A stretch of 64,000 bases of DNA, taken from a virus. The stretch lies in IMG/VR virus record IMGVR_UViG_3300042445_001685, positions 22,650-86,649 of that record. The stretch is one strand, 5' to 3'. The position numbers were made by a program, and so were the translations under genes. Shown here piece by piece: positions 24,348-31,795 of this stretch (positions within the stretch are counted from its first letter, which is position 1; the number at the start of each line of letters is the position of its first letter). Under the pieces are notes generated by a model. It did no database searches, had not been told where the DNA came from, and worked only from the letters and a program-made list of their open reading frames with translations.

Positions 24348-24577
24348 AATCCTTTTTCTTTTTTGAATCGTTCTAATACACCATCCTGCAATACCAGTCC
24401 TTTCTCTCCTGCCACTCTTTCTACTAACCATATTGCAAACTCAGCAGCAAATTCTTCTGCTATTTTTTCGCATTCCATAGCATTATCTTCTGCTACATCT
24501 TTATCGTATGTGTTGGATAACATCCCGCTACCCATAAAGCAGTACATTCTAGGTAAAAACTTTTCTTTTAGTGTCAT
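24344..24577 (-). CDS. Small helical protein
   Basis: 77 residues, acidic and helical in the middle (DVAEDNAMECEKIAEEFAAEFA type). One base separates it from the glucosaminidase stop. Not recognised. Confidence 0.6.
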   Translation of the reverse strand: MTLKEKFLPRMYCFMGSGMLSNTYDKDVAEDNAMECEKIAEEFAAEFAIWLVERVAGEKGLVLQDGVLERFKKEKGL

Positions 24578-24578
24578 A

Positions 24579-25139
24579 TTAAAATTTACTTTTTAAATCT
24601 TGTTTCTTAATAATCTGTTTCAATCTTTGAACGTATGTTGGATCCTCAGCATAGTTCTGTCTTAAGTATTCAAAATACTCTCCTTCAGTTTTAATACTTC
24701 TTAAGTAAGATGAATAATACAAAGCATAATCGATAACTGATTCTTGCCACGAATCGTAATACGCATGATTTCTGTTTGTACCTTTTGCTAAATTAGCTCT
24801 TAACTTAGCTTCTTTCATACCGAACATGTTATTGTTCTCTAGAAAGATAGTTGATTTAAAATGCCCTGATTCTAATTTAGCTTGTGCTAGAATGATGTGA
24901 GGGTATCTAAAATTTAACTCTGTAATCTTTTCAATTAGTTTTTCTTCTGAGAACTCATTATATTCTCTAATTACTATTAATTTGTCTTCTTGAGATAAAT
25001 TTTGTACCTCATTTGCTGGATTAGATGTGAATCCAAATAATAGTATTAATCCTACTGCTGCTCCTAAACCTGTTAATGTTTTGTTACTTACATTAACTTT
25101 TTCCGGTAACAATGTTTCTTCATTAAATTTGTAGTACAT
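24579..25139 (-). CDS. Membrane-anchored glucosaminidase (GH73-like)
   Basis: 186 residues. A membrane segment at about 23-42 anchors a domain with ILAQAKLESGHF (catalytic Glu near 88), ENNNMFGMK and YDSWQESVIDYALYYS, the pattern of Bacteroidota GH73/mannosyl-glycoprotein glucosaminidases. It cleaves GlcNAc-MurNAc bonds in peptidoglycan. A second muralytic enzyme beside the endolysin suggests use at a different stage, such as DNA entry or wall remodelling. Confidence 0.85.
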   Translation of the reverse strand: MYYKFNEETLLPEKVNVSNKTLTGLGAAVGLILLFGFTSNPANEVQNLSQEDKLIVIREYNEFSEEKLIEKITELNFRYPHIILAQAKLESGHFKSTIFLENNNMFGMKEAKLRANLAKGTNRNHAYYDSWQESVIDYALYYSSYLRSIKTEGEYFEYLRQNYAEDPTYVQRLKQIIKKQDLKSKF

Positions 25140-25165
25140 AACCTTTTTGTTTTAATTATTATACC

Positions 25166-25196
25166 TAAATATATGAAAAAAGAGTTGAACTAGCAA
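25166..25196 (-). promoter_or_regulatory. Promoter of the glucosaminidase gene
   Basis: TTG (25194-25196), 20-base spacer, TATATTTA (25166-25173). Confidence 0.75.
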
Positions 25197-25203
25197 CTCT
25201 TTT
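25178..25203 (-). terminator. Terminator after RNA ligase, overlapping the next promoter
   Basis: Perfect 10-bp stem AAAAGAGTTG/CAACTCTTTT with a 6-base loop, followed by TT. The promoter TTG lies in the 5' arm. Confidence 0.8.
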
Positions 25204-25213
25204 AGTAATTATT

Positions 25214-26344
25214 TTAATGTGAATCTCCTACATCATGCTTCTCTCCGTAGATCAAATAGTCTGGATTGATTACCTTTGCTACTTTCTTTCTATCACCTGA
25301 GGTATGTTTGATTACAATTCCTTCATGTGGTACTTTTGTTCCTTCAATGAAGTTATTAAATACAAACATGTCTTGAACTTCTTGATTCCAAGTTCCGGTG
25401 TAAAGTACTTCTACGTGAGGTAAGTGTAACATATTGATTATTTCATATTGAGCTGAATCTGTTGAGAGATATTCGTTATCCATTTTTAAATCAAATCCTA
25501 CGAACTCAATATCTTTCAAACCATATTCATAGTTCTTTTGAATACCGGCTCCATAAATTTCTCCGTAAAGAATAATTCCATCACCTACATGATAAGTTCC
25601 AAGAATATCACATAGGTCCCAAAGTTTTTCTTTAATACTATATTTTTCAGCTATTGTTCTCCAAACATCAGTTGAGTAAAATCCTTGTGAGTCACTTCCT
25701 TTTTCACAGTTATGTGATCCATAAATGTATTCATAATCAATCCACTCATCAGCAAGTCTAAAGAATTTTTTTACTTTATCCCAGAATGATAACTTACCTT
25801 TCTTTACAATACCGTATCTAGCATTTGTACCATGAATCTTTCTAGTGATTTGAACCATATCTTCTTCAGTGAACATTCCTGCTACGTTTTTAAGATTCGG
25901 GAATTTGTAGTAGATGTGGAAGTTTTGATTGTCTCTCCACTTAATCTTTCTACCTGAAGCCAATTGAATTTGTTTAACTGGTGGTTCATATTTTACAATA
26001 CCAAATTTTTCCATCATGTCATCTCCATCTTGGTATCTGTCTCCATATCCTGGAATGTATTTAGTTGGGATGATTAGACATTCAGAATAAACTCCTCTTA
26101 ATTTTACAGTTCTTACTCTACCTCCTTTTCTTAGGTAAGAAGTAACTCCCATTTTTTCAGAAAATGCTTCTGGAATTACTGCATCTGTAGTTGCAATAAC
26201 TGTTAAGTCACCTTCTTTAAATTCACCTTTTTTAGTGATAGCATTCCATCCTCCAACAATTACTTGTTCAATGTTGTCAGCATTTGGGATTGCTTTAATT
26301 TCGTTGATTGTTGCTACAAAGCAAACACTATTTTGATTTTCCAT
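25214..26344 (-). CDS. RNA ligase, Rnl5/DraRnl-like
   Basis: 376 residues. An N-terminal OB-like domain (1-130) precedes the nucleotidyltransferase: KIHGTN with the adenylated Lys169, EIYGAGIQ near 257, FVGFDLK near 278, EGIVIK near 340 and KVINPDYL. The N-terminal OB domain is a mark of the Deinococcus-type ligase. It seals nicks in RNA. A kinase gene lies upstream, so together they can repair cleaved tRNAs. Confidence 0.9.
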   Translation of the reverse strand: MENQNSVCFVATINEIKAIPNADNIEQVIVGGWNAITKKGEFKEGDLTVIATTDAVIPEAFSEKMGVTSYLRKGGRVRTVKLRGVYSECLIIPTKYIPGYGDRYQDGDDMMEKFGIVKYEPPVKQIQLASGRKIKWRDNQNFHIYYKFPNLKNVAGMFTEEDMVQITRKIHGTNARYGIVKKGKLSFWDKVKKFFRLADEWIDYEYIYGSHNCEKGSDSQGFYSTDVWRTIAEKYSIKEKLWDLCDILGTYHVGDGIILYGEIYGAGIQKNYEYGLKDIEFVGFDLKMDNEYLSTDSAQYEIINMLHLPHVEVLYTGTWNQEVQDMFVFNNFIEGTKVPHEGIVIKHTSGDRKKVAKVINPDYLIYGEKHDVGDSH

Positions 26345-26456
26345 TTTCTTTAATTTTGTTACACATAATACATTTAACTTCTTTCAATACTAACCTTGTC
26401 CCTCGATAATTTATTTTCCAAAATTCTCTGAAGTCATGTTTGCATTCTTTTTTCAT
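26328..26456 (-). CDS. Very small zinc-finger-like protein
   Basis: 42 residues (MKKECKHDFREFW...) with C-x-H and a later CxxC (CIMC). It overlaps the kinase stop by four bases and the ligase start by 17, which argues for real translation. Function unknown. Confidence 0.5.
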   Translation of the reverse strand: MKKECKHDFREFWKINYRGTRLVLKEVKCIMCNKIKENGKSK

Positions 26457-26854
26457 AACTGTACCTCGAATCTATTTTTCATTTGTACTAATTTTTCTTC
26501 TGGGACTCCATGCTCATTTACTCCTCCATGTCTATTTTCTACAATTAAAGAATAAACTCTGTATCCGTATTTTTCTGCTAGATCATAGTATGGTTGCATT
26601 TCCCATTCCTGAGTGAATGTATTTGATACTATAATTTTTTCATCAGGATTTATTCCGTTCCAATTTGACATTGACTCTTCAACTACTTGTCTACACCATT
26701 CATGAGCTGCTTTTAAATTTGAAGCATTGAATTCATATTCTCCTTTCTCATTAAGAAAGAAATGATCTGCTTCATACCAAGAACCCCCTATACAATTTGC
26801 AAATGTTGATTTACCTGCTCCAGGTAATCCTCTTAATAAAAATAACTCTTTCAT
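26453..26854 (-). CDS. Polynucleotide-kinase-like P-loop protein
   Basis: 133 residues. Walker A GLPGAGKST near 9-17, then WYEADHFF with an Asp in the position of the PNK general base, and a later Arg-rich lid-like stretch (NRHGGVNEHGVP). It likely phosphorylates a 5'-OH end of RNA or DNA. It sits directly upstream of the RNA ligase, as in T4 Pnkp/Rnl1 repair. Confidence 0.75.
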   Translation of the reverse strand: MKELFLLRGLPGAGKSTFANCIGGSWYEADHFFLNEKGEYEFNASNLKAAHEWCRQVVEESMSNWNGINPDEKIIVSNTFTQEWEMQPYYDLAEKYGYRVYSLIVENRHGGVNEHGVPEEKLVQMKNRFEVQL

Positions 26855-26855
26855 A

Positions 26856-26996
26856 CTATTCTCTTTTATCAGATAAATACTTTAAATAAAATGCCCATAC
26901 TAAGTAGAATGTAGCTCTATCAATTTCTCCTGTCCATGTTGCTCCTACAGCCAAACCTGTACTTATTGCTGAGGCTATTAGTAGTGTTGTTTTCAT
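26856..26996 (-). CDS. Very small exported or membrane protein
   Basis: 46 residues (MKTTLLIASAIST...) with an N-terminal hydrophobic segment and a charged C-terminus. It fits the gap between two genes tightly. Not recognised. Confidence 0.5.
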   Translation of the reverse strand: MKTTLLIASAISTGLAVGATWTGEIDRATFYLVWAFYLKYLSDKRE

Positions 26997-26999
26997 ATT

Positions 27000-27269
27000 T
27001 TATATTTTTATAATATTATTTACTACTAATGCTCCTATGGCGTAACCTAAAGCTAAAGCAAAGGCCATTTTTATACGTTCATTCCAGAATTTAGATTCTA
27101 CCATATAACCTGCAAACGGTAAAGCTAGAAATGGACCAATAAAAGCAAAAAATACCATTCCTATTGTATTAGCTTCTGCTGTAAAGCGAATATAGAATGT
27201 TGAACAAATCTCTATAATTAAAGCACTTGTAAAAATTATTCCATATTTTATATTAGATTCTTTTCTCAT
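27000..27269 (-). CDS. Multi-pass membrane protein
   Basis: 89 residues with three hydrophobic segments. Overlaps the phosphoesterase gene by 17 bases. Not recognised. Confidence 0.6.
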   Translation of the reverse strand: MRKESNIKYGIIFTSALIIEICSTFYIRFTAEANTIGMVFFAFIGPFLALPFAGYMVESKFWNERIKMAFALALGYAIGALVVNNIIKI

Positions 27270-27903
27270 GATGATCCTTTGGCAACTCTAACTTTCTTAT
27301 TGGCTGTTTTTCCATCAACGATAATACTTCGTCTAATGAAATTGGCTCTAAACCGTTTCCATCTACTCCAACATCCATTGCTTTACCCTCTGCTACTCTT
27401 ATATCTGCCGGTAAATGAACGTGTCCATGTAAGTGAATTACTCCGATGTTCATATCATGCCATGACGCAATTGGATAGTGCATACAAACAAAAGTAAACT
27501 TTTCAGTTGTTGCTTTGTTGATTGGTCTTCTTACTTCTAATCTCAAGTATTGCTGTACTGAAGAAAATAGTCTTTGAATACCTTCCTTGTTTCTTTCAAT
27601 GTGGTGATCATGGTTTCCAAGTACCAAGTGAATGTTTTTACAGTTGATTTGACTTCTGAATTCTTCAATCTTATCAAATCCTCCAAAGCTAAAATCCCCT
27701 AAGTGAATTAGAATATCATCTTCACCAACCATGTTGTTGATGTTATCCACCAAAGTCTTATTCATAGAGGCAAGTGAATCGAATTCTCTTGTCAAGTTTG
27801 AAGACTCAGTCCAGTTTGTAGTAGCACTGCAAATGTTTGAATGTGAGTAATGTGTGTCTGATGTAAAGAACAATTGTTGTCCTTTTTCTAATACTAGTTT
27901 CAT
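27253..27903 (-). CDS. Metallophosphoesterase
   Basis: 216 residues with SDTHYSH near 15-21, LGDFSFGG near 67-74, LGNHDHH near 95-101, CMHYP and HLHGHVH near 156-162: a complete calcineurin-type active site of the YfcE-like branch. Heading the operon with kinase and RNA ligase, it may remove 2',3'-cyclic or 3'-phosphate ends before ligation; that link is inference from gene order. Confidence 0.88.
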   Translation of the reverse strand: MKLVLEKGQQLFFTSDTHYSHSNICSATTNWTESSNLTREFDSLASMNKTLVDNINNMVGEDDILIHLGDFSFGGFDKIEEFRSQINCKNIHLVLGNHDHHIERNKEGIQRLFSSVQQYLRLEVRRPINKATTEKFTFVCMHYPIASWHDMNIGVIHLHGHVHLPADIRVAEGKAMDVGVDGNGLEPISLDEVLSLMEKQPIRKLELPKDHHEKRI

Positions 27904-27920
27904 GTCTTATTAATTATACC

Positions 27921-27951
27921 TAAATATACGAATAAAAGCCTGCCGAAGCAA
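27921..27951 (-). promoter_or_regulatory. Promoter of the RNA-repair operon
   Basis: TTG (27949-27951), 20-base spacer, TATATTTA (27921-27928). Confidence 0.75.
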
Positions 27952-27957
27952 GCTTTT
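27934..27957 (-). terminator. Hairpin terminator overlapping the RNA-repair promoter
   Basis: Ten-pair stem AAAAGCTTGC/GCAGGCTTTT with TTCG loop, downstream of the structured RNA. The promoter TTG is inside the 5' arm. Confidence 0.75.
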
Positions 27958-27971
27958 TGTTAATTATTTTT

Positions 27972-28285
27972 AAAAAAATTGTTGCTGGGATGTAAAGCAT
28001 ATAGACGATGTCGAATGCAAAATCAAGGTCAAAGACCTTCCTTACCACAAAGGCAAGGACAAGAACTAAGTCTCAAAGTTGTTAGCCAATTACCTCTTTC
28101 GAGCAGACCTGTCTAACGGTTGAGTTCTATCTCAGTTTTGTAAAGTTTGTAAGGAAGCGAGTGTTAAAGGGCACCTGGCCATTAAATGTAGTTGATTTGC
28201 TATCATATAGTTTTATATTTAAAACTCCACTATCCCAGCATAAAGCTTTGGAGGATCGGCTTGTGCTTACCTCCTTAGCACCAAA
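27972..28285 (-). ncRNA. Structured non-coding RNA of unknown class, about 310 nt
   Basis: No credible protein lies in these bases. On the minus strand a 9-bp helix (TGCTGGGAT at 28232-28240 with ATCCCAGCA at 27983-27991) closes a domain of about 240 nt and is followed by a run of seven T, as in a terminated small RNA. Inside are hairpins AGTTTTA/TAAAACT, CTC-GAAA-GAG, CCTTGCC/GGTAAGG and AAGGTC/GACCTT. At the 5' end a hairpin (GTGCT/AGCAC, 28263-28281) holds loop AAGGAGGTA, whose GGAGG can pair with CCTCC at 28250-28254 as a pseudoknot. I recognise no tmRNA, RNase P, group I intron or GOLLD signature. It may be processed from the upstream mRNA, since no promoter separates them. Confidence 0.6.
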
Positions 28286-29197
28286 TTATTGTAACTGTTT
28301 TAAGAACATATCAACCACTGGCTGAAATCTAGAATCAATATCAATCTTCATATTAGCAGCTTCTTTGATTCTTTCTTGACGTTTTGCTTCAAATTCATTA
28401 GAAGCTTTTCTAAAATCAGCTCTCCATTTCTCCAACCCTGCATTGTAGTCAGCATCCTGTTTGCCGTTTATCTCATTCAATTCAGCTTGAATTTCTGCTC
28501 TTTCATTAGCAATACGAGCATTTTCAGTTGTTACTGAGTTCTTTACTTTAGATTTAAAGTAGTTAACTTTTTGCTCATAGTTTCTATGAAGACTAGCTAA
28601 CTCTTCGTGAATTGCAAGTAACCCTTCTGAGGTGTGGTGAATAGAAACTTTCATAGGAGTTTTCTTTCCTACTTCGATTTCCATAAACTCTAAAGTCTTA
28701 ATGGTAGGTAATTCACTTCTTAATTTATCTAATTTACCTCCTTTGTGGATAAATTGTCCAATATGTGAAGCGTAAGCTTCTGCTTCTAAGTATTCGTTAT
28801 ACTCTGCTGTAGTCAATTGAGACCATCCCCATTCCTCATCTATTAAGGAAGGTAATTCTTTAGTTGCAGTTTTAGGTCTTTCTGGAGCTAGGATAGTATA
28901 GTCAAAGTCCTCAAATTGGATCTCTTTGATTAATTCGTCTTTTGCTTTGATGTTCTCCATCAAGAAGGCTTGTGTAGCAGATAGTCTTGCTTTTTCTGTT
29001 AACAGTTCTACTGTATTTGCAGGCATTGGATTACCCTGAGTCTCAGTATAGGTCTCTGAGCCAATTACTAATGTTTTAGAAACATTATTAACATCTGCTA
29101 ATTTATTAGAAATTTCTTTTGCTCTTTGATTGCACAAGTTTGAGATTGATTGTGCTTGAGACATTGATAACCCTTTTGTAGATAACGAATTTTTCAT
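28286..29197 (-). CDS. Hypothetical coiled-coil protein
   Basis: 303 residues, highly helical, with long charged stretches (residues 185-290, NEFEAKRQERIKEAANMK type). No signal peptide. Could be a structural or scaffold-like protein, but nothing decides. Own promoter upstream; the structured RNA follows its stop directly. Confidence 0.7.
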   Translation of the reverse strand: MKNSLSTKGLSMSQAQSISNLCNQRAKEISNKLADVNNVSKTLVIGSETYTETQGNPMPANTVELLTEKARLSATQAFLMENIKAKDELIKEIQFEDFDYTILAPERPKTATKELPSLIDEEWGWSQLTTAEYNEYLEAEAYASHIGQFIHKGGKLDKLRSELPTIKTLEFMEIEVGKKTPMKVSIHHTSEGLLAIHEELASLHRNYEQKVNYFKSKVKNSVTTENARIANERAEIQAELNEINGKQDADYNAGLEKWRADFRKASNEFEAKRQERIKEAANMKIDIDSRFQPVVDMFLKQLQ

Positions 29198-29226
29198 ATG
29201 ATAACTTTTTAATTTTGATTTATACT

Positions 29227-29257
29227 CTAATATAAGAAGAAAGGTTCAGGTTTCCAA
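29227..29257 (-). promoter_or_regulatory. Promoter of the coiled-coil gene
   Basis: TTG (29255-29257), 20-base spacer, TATATTAG (29227-29234). Confidence 0.7.
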
Positions 29258-29265
29258 ACCTTTCT
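29238..29265 (-). terminator. Terminator overlapping the coiled-coil gene promoter
   Basis: Nine-pair stem AGAAAGGTT/AACCTTTCT on the minus strand, after the gene at 29277, followed by TCTT. Confidence 0.7.
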
Positions 29266-29276
29266 CCGAATATTTC

Positions 29277-29510
29277 TTATTGGTGATGTTTGATATACCT
29301 CCCATGTCTGTCTACTCTGACATTCATTCTTGTTAAATCAAAATACCAATTGTTAAACTTACCCAAGCGAGATTTCTGTCTTGCTTGTAGGTTTGCAGAT
29401 TTTTCTGCTTCTTCTCGTCCGTTCTCTGTTGTTTCAACAAAAAACGTGGGAGCCTGAACACCAGTCATGCTGGTTGGAACTACTCTCCAAATTCTCAATT
29501 TCTGAGTCAT
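29277..29510 (-). CDS. Small basic hypothetical protein
   Basis: 77 residues from ATG at 29510 (MTQKLRIWRVV...); a start at 29528 is less likely. Basic, with a His-rich end. It is the distal end of the tRNA transcript. Not recognised. Confidence 0.5.
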   Translation of the reverse strand: MTQKLRIWRVVPTSMTGVQAPTFFVETTENGREEAEKSANLQARQKSRLGKFNNWYFDLTRMNVRVDRHGRYIKHHQ

Positions 29511-29577
29511 AATACTTGAACTAGTCAAGTACTACATTGGAGATGAGGGAATTGCTCTCATATTGGATAAACTTTAG

Positions 29578-29651
29578 TGTCCTATACAGGATTCGAACCT
29601 GTGACCTTCTCGTTATGAGCGAGCTGCTCTAACCGGCTGAGCTAAAAGGAC
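29578..29651 (-). tRNA. tRNA with CAT anticodon (Met or Ile2)
   Basis: Full cloverleaf on the minus strand with loop CTCATAA and T-loop TTCGAAT. Acceptor stem has one T-T mismatch at pair 6. Met, fMet and lysidine-modified Ile cannot be separated by eye. Confidence 0.9.
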
Positions 29652-29656
29652 AATTT

Positions 29657-29728
29657 GTAGCGTAGCGTGGACTCGAACCACCCCCCAGGCTTATGAGACC
29701 TAGATGCAACCTTTACACCTTAACGCAA
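29657..29728 (-). tRNA. Second tRNA with CAT anticodon, weak acceptor stem
   Basis: Anticodon loop CTCATAA and T-loop TTCGAGT are clear. The acceptor stem shows two T-T mismatches and the T-stem one G-G, so it may be degenerate or need editing. Confidence 0.7.
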
Positions 29729-29736
29729 TTTATAAG

Positions 29737-29809
29737 CGGTCTGCACGGGGATCGAACCCGCAATCTTCGCAGTGACAGTGCGACGTGTTACCAATAACAC
29801 CTCCAGACC
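29737..29809 (-). tRNA. tRNA-Asp (GTC)
   Basis: Loop CTGTCAC, acceptor GGTCTGG/GCAGACC, T-loop TTCGATC. Confidence 0.92.
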
Positions 29810-29863
29810 AAAATGCCCGTCTGTTCCGAGCTGTCAACCACCAGCTGTTATACAGCTGTATAG

Positions 29864-29935
29864 TGGAGCTACCGGGATTCGAACCCGGAATAACAGAATG
29901 CAAATCTATCGTGATGCCAATTTCACTATAGCCCC
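29864..29935 (-). tRNA. tRNA-Ala (TGC)
   Basis: Loop TTTGCAT, acceptor GGGGCTA/TAGCTCC with one G-U, T-loop TTCGAAT. Identity from anticodon. Confidence 0.82.
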
Positions 29936-30010
29936 AGTTACTCGTCTTTCCGAGTCGTCAAATCTAGAAGCTGATTAAGCTATTCCTCCTAATACGAATA
30001 AAGAGCTCTG

Positions 30011-30082
30011 TACTGCGTACGGGATTCGAACCCGTGCCTTATCATAGAAAGTGATACGTGTTTACCCCTTCACTAACGCAGC
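30011..30082 (-). tRNA. tRNA-Glu (TTC)
   Basis: Loop CTTTCTA, stem TATCA/TGATA, acceptor GCTGCGT/ACGCAGT. Confidence 0.92.
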
Positions 30083-30088
30083 AATTTG

Positions 30089-30160
30089 AGCGGCTAGAGA
30101 GAATCGAACTCTCATCTTTAGATTGGAAGTCTAAAGTAATGACCATTATACGATAGCCGC
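30089..30160 (-). tRNA. tRNA-Gly (TCC)
   Basis: Loop CTTCCAA, stem TTTAGA/TCTAAA, perfect acceptor GCGGCTA/TAGCCGC. Confidence 0.92.
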
Positions 30161-30165
30161 AGTTG

Positions 30166-30239
30166 AGCTTCTGGACGGGATCGAACCGACTCTATTCTGG
30201 GTTACAAATCCAGTGCACCACCATTTGTGCGTCAGAAGC
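30166..30239 (-). tRNA. tRNA-Thr (TGT)
   Basis: Loop TTTGTAA, perfect acceptor GCTTCTG/CAGAAGC, T-loop TTCGATC. Confidence 0.9.
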
Positions 30240-30245
30240 AAATTT

Positions 30246-30350
30246 AAACTATTAGAGGCTATTGGGAGTCATCAGTGGCAGCCTTTCACCGTAAACTCGG
30301 CTTCCCAATCTTATCTGCACATCTATCTAACTTTTTACGCATAATAGTTT
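30246..30350 (-). ncRNA. Folded non-tRNA spacer RNA, 105 nt
   Basis: Closed by a perfect 9-bp stem (AAACTATTA at 30342-30350 with TAATAGTTT at 30246-30254). Inside, ATTGGGA/TCCCAAT (30303-30309, 30261-30267) and AGCC/GGCT stack further. No anticodon or T-loop. Part of the tRNA transcript; role unknown. Confidence 0.5.
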
Positions 30351-30359
30351 ATATTTTAA

Positions 30360-30431
30360 TTAGAGCCGGGCTATGAATCCGTTCTGCAGGTTAGCCCCTG
30401 CTGCTTTAACCTTTATAAGCTAACTCTAATT
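30360..30431 (-). tRNA. Degenerate or atypical tRNA-like element
   Basis: Acceptor TTAGAGT/GCTCTAA and a D-arm GCTT/AAGC are formed. The anticodon arm GCAGG/CCTGC leaves a 6-base loop without a proper U33, and the T-loop reads TTCATAG with T instead of the conserved A. Amino acid identity cannot be read. Confidence 0.5.
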
Positions 30432-30434
30432 TTG

Positions 30435-30508
30435 TACCCAAGGAGGGACTCGAACCCTCAATATCTAGATCCTAAGTCTAGCGTGTCTGCCAATTCCACC
30501 ACTCGGGC
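30435..30508 (-). tRNA. tRNA-Leu (TAG)
   Basis: Loop CTTAGGA, Leu-type D-arm (GTGGTGGAATTGGCAGACAC), short variable region, acceptor with G-U pairs. Confidence 0.85.
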
Positions 30509-30603
30509 ATTTGCCGCATGTGCGGCCACTTATCAATCGGTAGCTCCCTCTCGTTGTCCATCTGTGGGTGTAACACATTTGGTAGAGGGTCGAACCTTCA
30601 ATG

Positions 30604-30674
30604 AGGTCGGTGTTGGAATCGAACCAACGTTACAGAGTTTGCAATCCTGCGCCTAACCATTCGGCCAACCGACC
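30604..30674 (-). tRNA. tRNA-Cys (GCA)
   Basis: Loop TTGCAAA, perfect acceptor GGTCGGT/ACCGACC. Between 30509 and 30603 I see only a GCCGCA/TGCGGC hairpin and no tRNA. Confidence 0.92.
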
Positions 30675-30679
30675 AATTT

Positions 30680-30743
30680 AAACATCTAGCCTGACCTGCC
30701 AGACAGTACGTGTCGTCGATCGTGCGTTACGTAGTAGATGTTT
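30680..30743 (-). ncRNA. Folded leader of the first tRNA transcript, 64 nt
   Basis: A perfect 9-bp stem (AAACATCTA at 30735-30743 with TAGATGTTT at 30680-30688) closes a GC-richer interior. It lies directly after the promoter at 30762, so it forms the 5' end of the precursor. Confidence 0.5.
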
Positions 30744-30761
30744 TATCTTCTTTCTTATACT

Positions 30762-30792
30762 TAAAGATATGAACTTTATTTCTTTCTAGCAA
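30762..30792 (-). promoter_or_regulatory. Promoter of the first tRNA cluster
   Basis: TTG (30790-30792), 20-base spacer, TATCTTTA (30762-30769). The TTG sits in a hairpin AACTTTTTT/AAAAAAGTT that follows the HNH gene. Confidence 0.75.
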
Positions 30793-30801
30793 CTTTTTTT
30801 A

Positions 30802-31308
30802 CTAAAAAAATAAAAAAGTTTCCCATTCCTTTGGTATGTGTGTCATAGTTCTCATTAACATTAAATAGTGAGGTCTTTTTGGTTCTGGAATTTCCTTACC
30901 GTATTCCTCTAATGTTAAATCTGCTTTCTCATGATTACATGGTCTGCAGGCTGTTACTAAATTATCCCAAGCATCTTTTCCTCCTTTTGATTGAGGTATA
31001 ACATGGTCAAGTGTTAGTGTTCTTTGATTTGAACATCCGCAGTAAACACATTCGTAATTATCTCTTCTATAAATATTCTCTCTTGTTAGAGCTACTTTTT
31101 GAATATTATGTTTTACATATGTAAATACTCTAATAATAGAAGGTTTATAAATTGTTAATTCTGGGTTATACAGATTAAATGTTTCTGGATGTTCAGCTAT
31201 TACTTCAGCATTACCTTTATAAGAAATCACGAAAGCTCTTTCTGTACTTATAACTGATCTTGCGATAAAGCTGGCATCTACTACTAGTGCTTTTTGATAC
31301 TTACTCAT
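30802..31308 (-). CDS. HNH endonuclease
   Basis: 168 residues. ECVYCGCSNQRTLTLDHVIPQSKGGKD...NLVTACRPCN gives the HNH/McrA-type zinc and metal site (about 90-130), with a probable beta-rich N-terminal domain. It lies between two tRNA blocks, a common place for homing-type nucleases, which may have split or moved the array. Confidence 0.88.
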   Translation of the reverse strand: MSKYQKALVVDASFIARSVISTERAFVISYKGNAEVIAEHPETFNLYNPELTIYKPSIIRVFTYVKHNIQKVALTRENIYRRDNYECVYCGCSNQRTLTLDHVIPQSKGGKDAWDNLVTACRPCNHEKADLTLEEYGKEIPEPKRPHYLMLMRTMTHIPKEWETFLFF

Positions 31309-31340
31309 GATTTACTTTTTTTAATGAAACAATATATTTG

Positions 31341-31411
31341 CGCGAACCCTAGGAATCGAACCCAGCCGTCGAGGTTTTGGAGACCTGACCGACACCTTGT
31401 CTGTGGAACGC
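31341..31411 (-). tRNA. tRNA-Trp (CCA)
   Basis: Loop CTCCAAA and T-loop TTCGATT. The acceptor has two adjacent T-T mismatches at pairs 4 and 5. Confidence 0.85.
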
Positions 31412-31483
31412 ATTTGTAGGGTATCGCTTAACCTACCTAGATTAGCCTCATCTACTTAACCCTTATGAGGGACGATTTTTTTG

Positions 31484-31555
31484 AACCCATACCTGGACTT
31501 GAACCAGGACTGAAACGTTAGAAGCGTTTAGTTCTTCCGATTAAACTATACGGGC
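31484..31555 (-). tRNA. tRNA-Arg (TCT)
   Basis: Loop CTTCTAA, stem AAACG/CGTTT, acceptor GCCCGTA/TATGGGT with G-U pairs. The spacer 31412-31483 folds into small hairpins (CCCT/AGGG, TAGAT/ATCTA). Confidence 0.9.
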
Positions 31556-31560
31556 AGTTG

Positions 31561-31632
31561 AGGTCTTAGTAGGAGTCGAACCTACGTTCTATCGTTCGTA
31601 GCGATAAGTTTTTCCAATTAAACTATAAGACC
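31561..31632 (-). tRNA. tRNA-Arg (ACG)
   Basis: Loop CTACGAA, stem TATCG/CGATA, perfect acceptor GGTCTTA/TAAGACC. Inosine at A34 would extend decoding to CGC and CGA. Confidence 0.92.
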
Positions 31633-31636
31633 AAAT

Positions 31637-31706
31637 AAGAGAGGCTTTATTTAAGCTACTTTCTGCTATGCAACAGGGTAGGCAATTAGTCCTACATCTC
31701 TCTCTT
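31637..31706 (-). ncRNA. Cloverleaf-like spacer RNA without anticodon signals
   Basis: Closing stem AAGAGAG/CTCTCTT (7 bp) holds three hairpins: GTAGG/CCTAC, CTGTT/AGCAG and GCTT/AAGC. The outline mimics a cloverleaf, but no T-loop consensus is present. Confidence 0.45.
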
Positions 31707-31708
31707 TG

Positions 31709-31788
31709 TACCCCTGACTGGAGTCGAACCAGCAAGCCTGAGCGCCAAGTTTTAAGCCTGGTGTGTTTACCATTTTCACCACAGGGAT
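31709..31788 (-). tRNA. tRNA-Leu (TAA)
   Basis: Loop CTTAAAA, stem CCAGG/CTTGG, class II variable arm, acceptor ATCCCTG/CAGGGGT. Confidence 0.88.
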
Positions 31789-31795
31789 ATGTTTG

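Noticed and set aside
27972-28285. tmRNA, RNase P RNA, group I intron or GOLLD RNA
   Set aside because: No tRNA-like ends, no RNase P core motifs, no P7/R/S elements, and the size is far below GOLLD.
29772-29978. Plus-strand frame with GIRTRNNR-like words, and similar ones at 30432 and 31668
   Set aside because: Typical artefact of translating reverse-complemented tRNA genes; these peptides are often mis-annotated.
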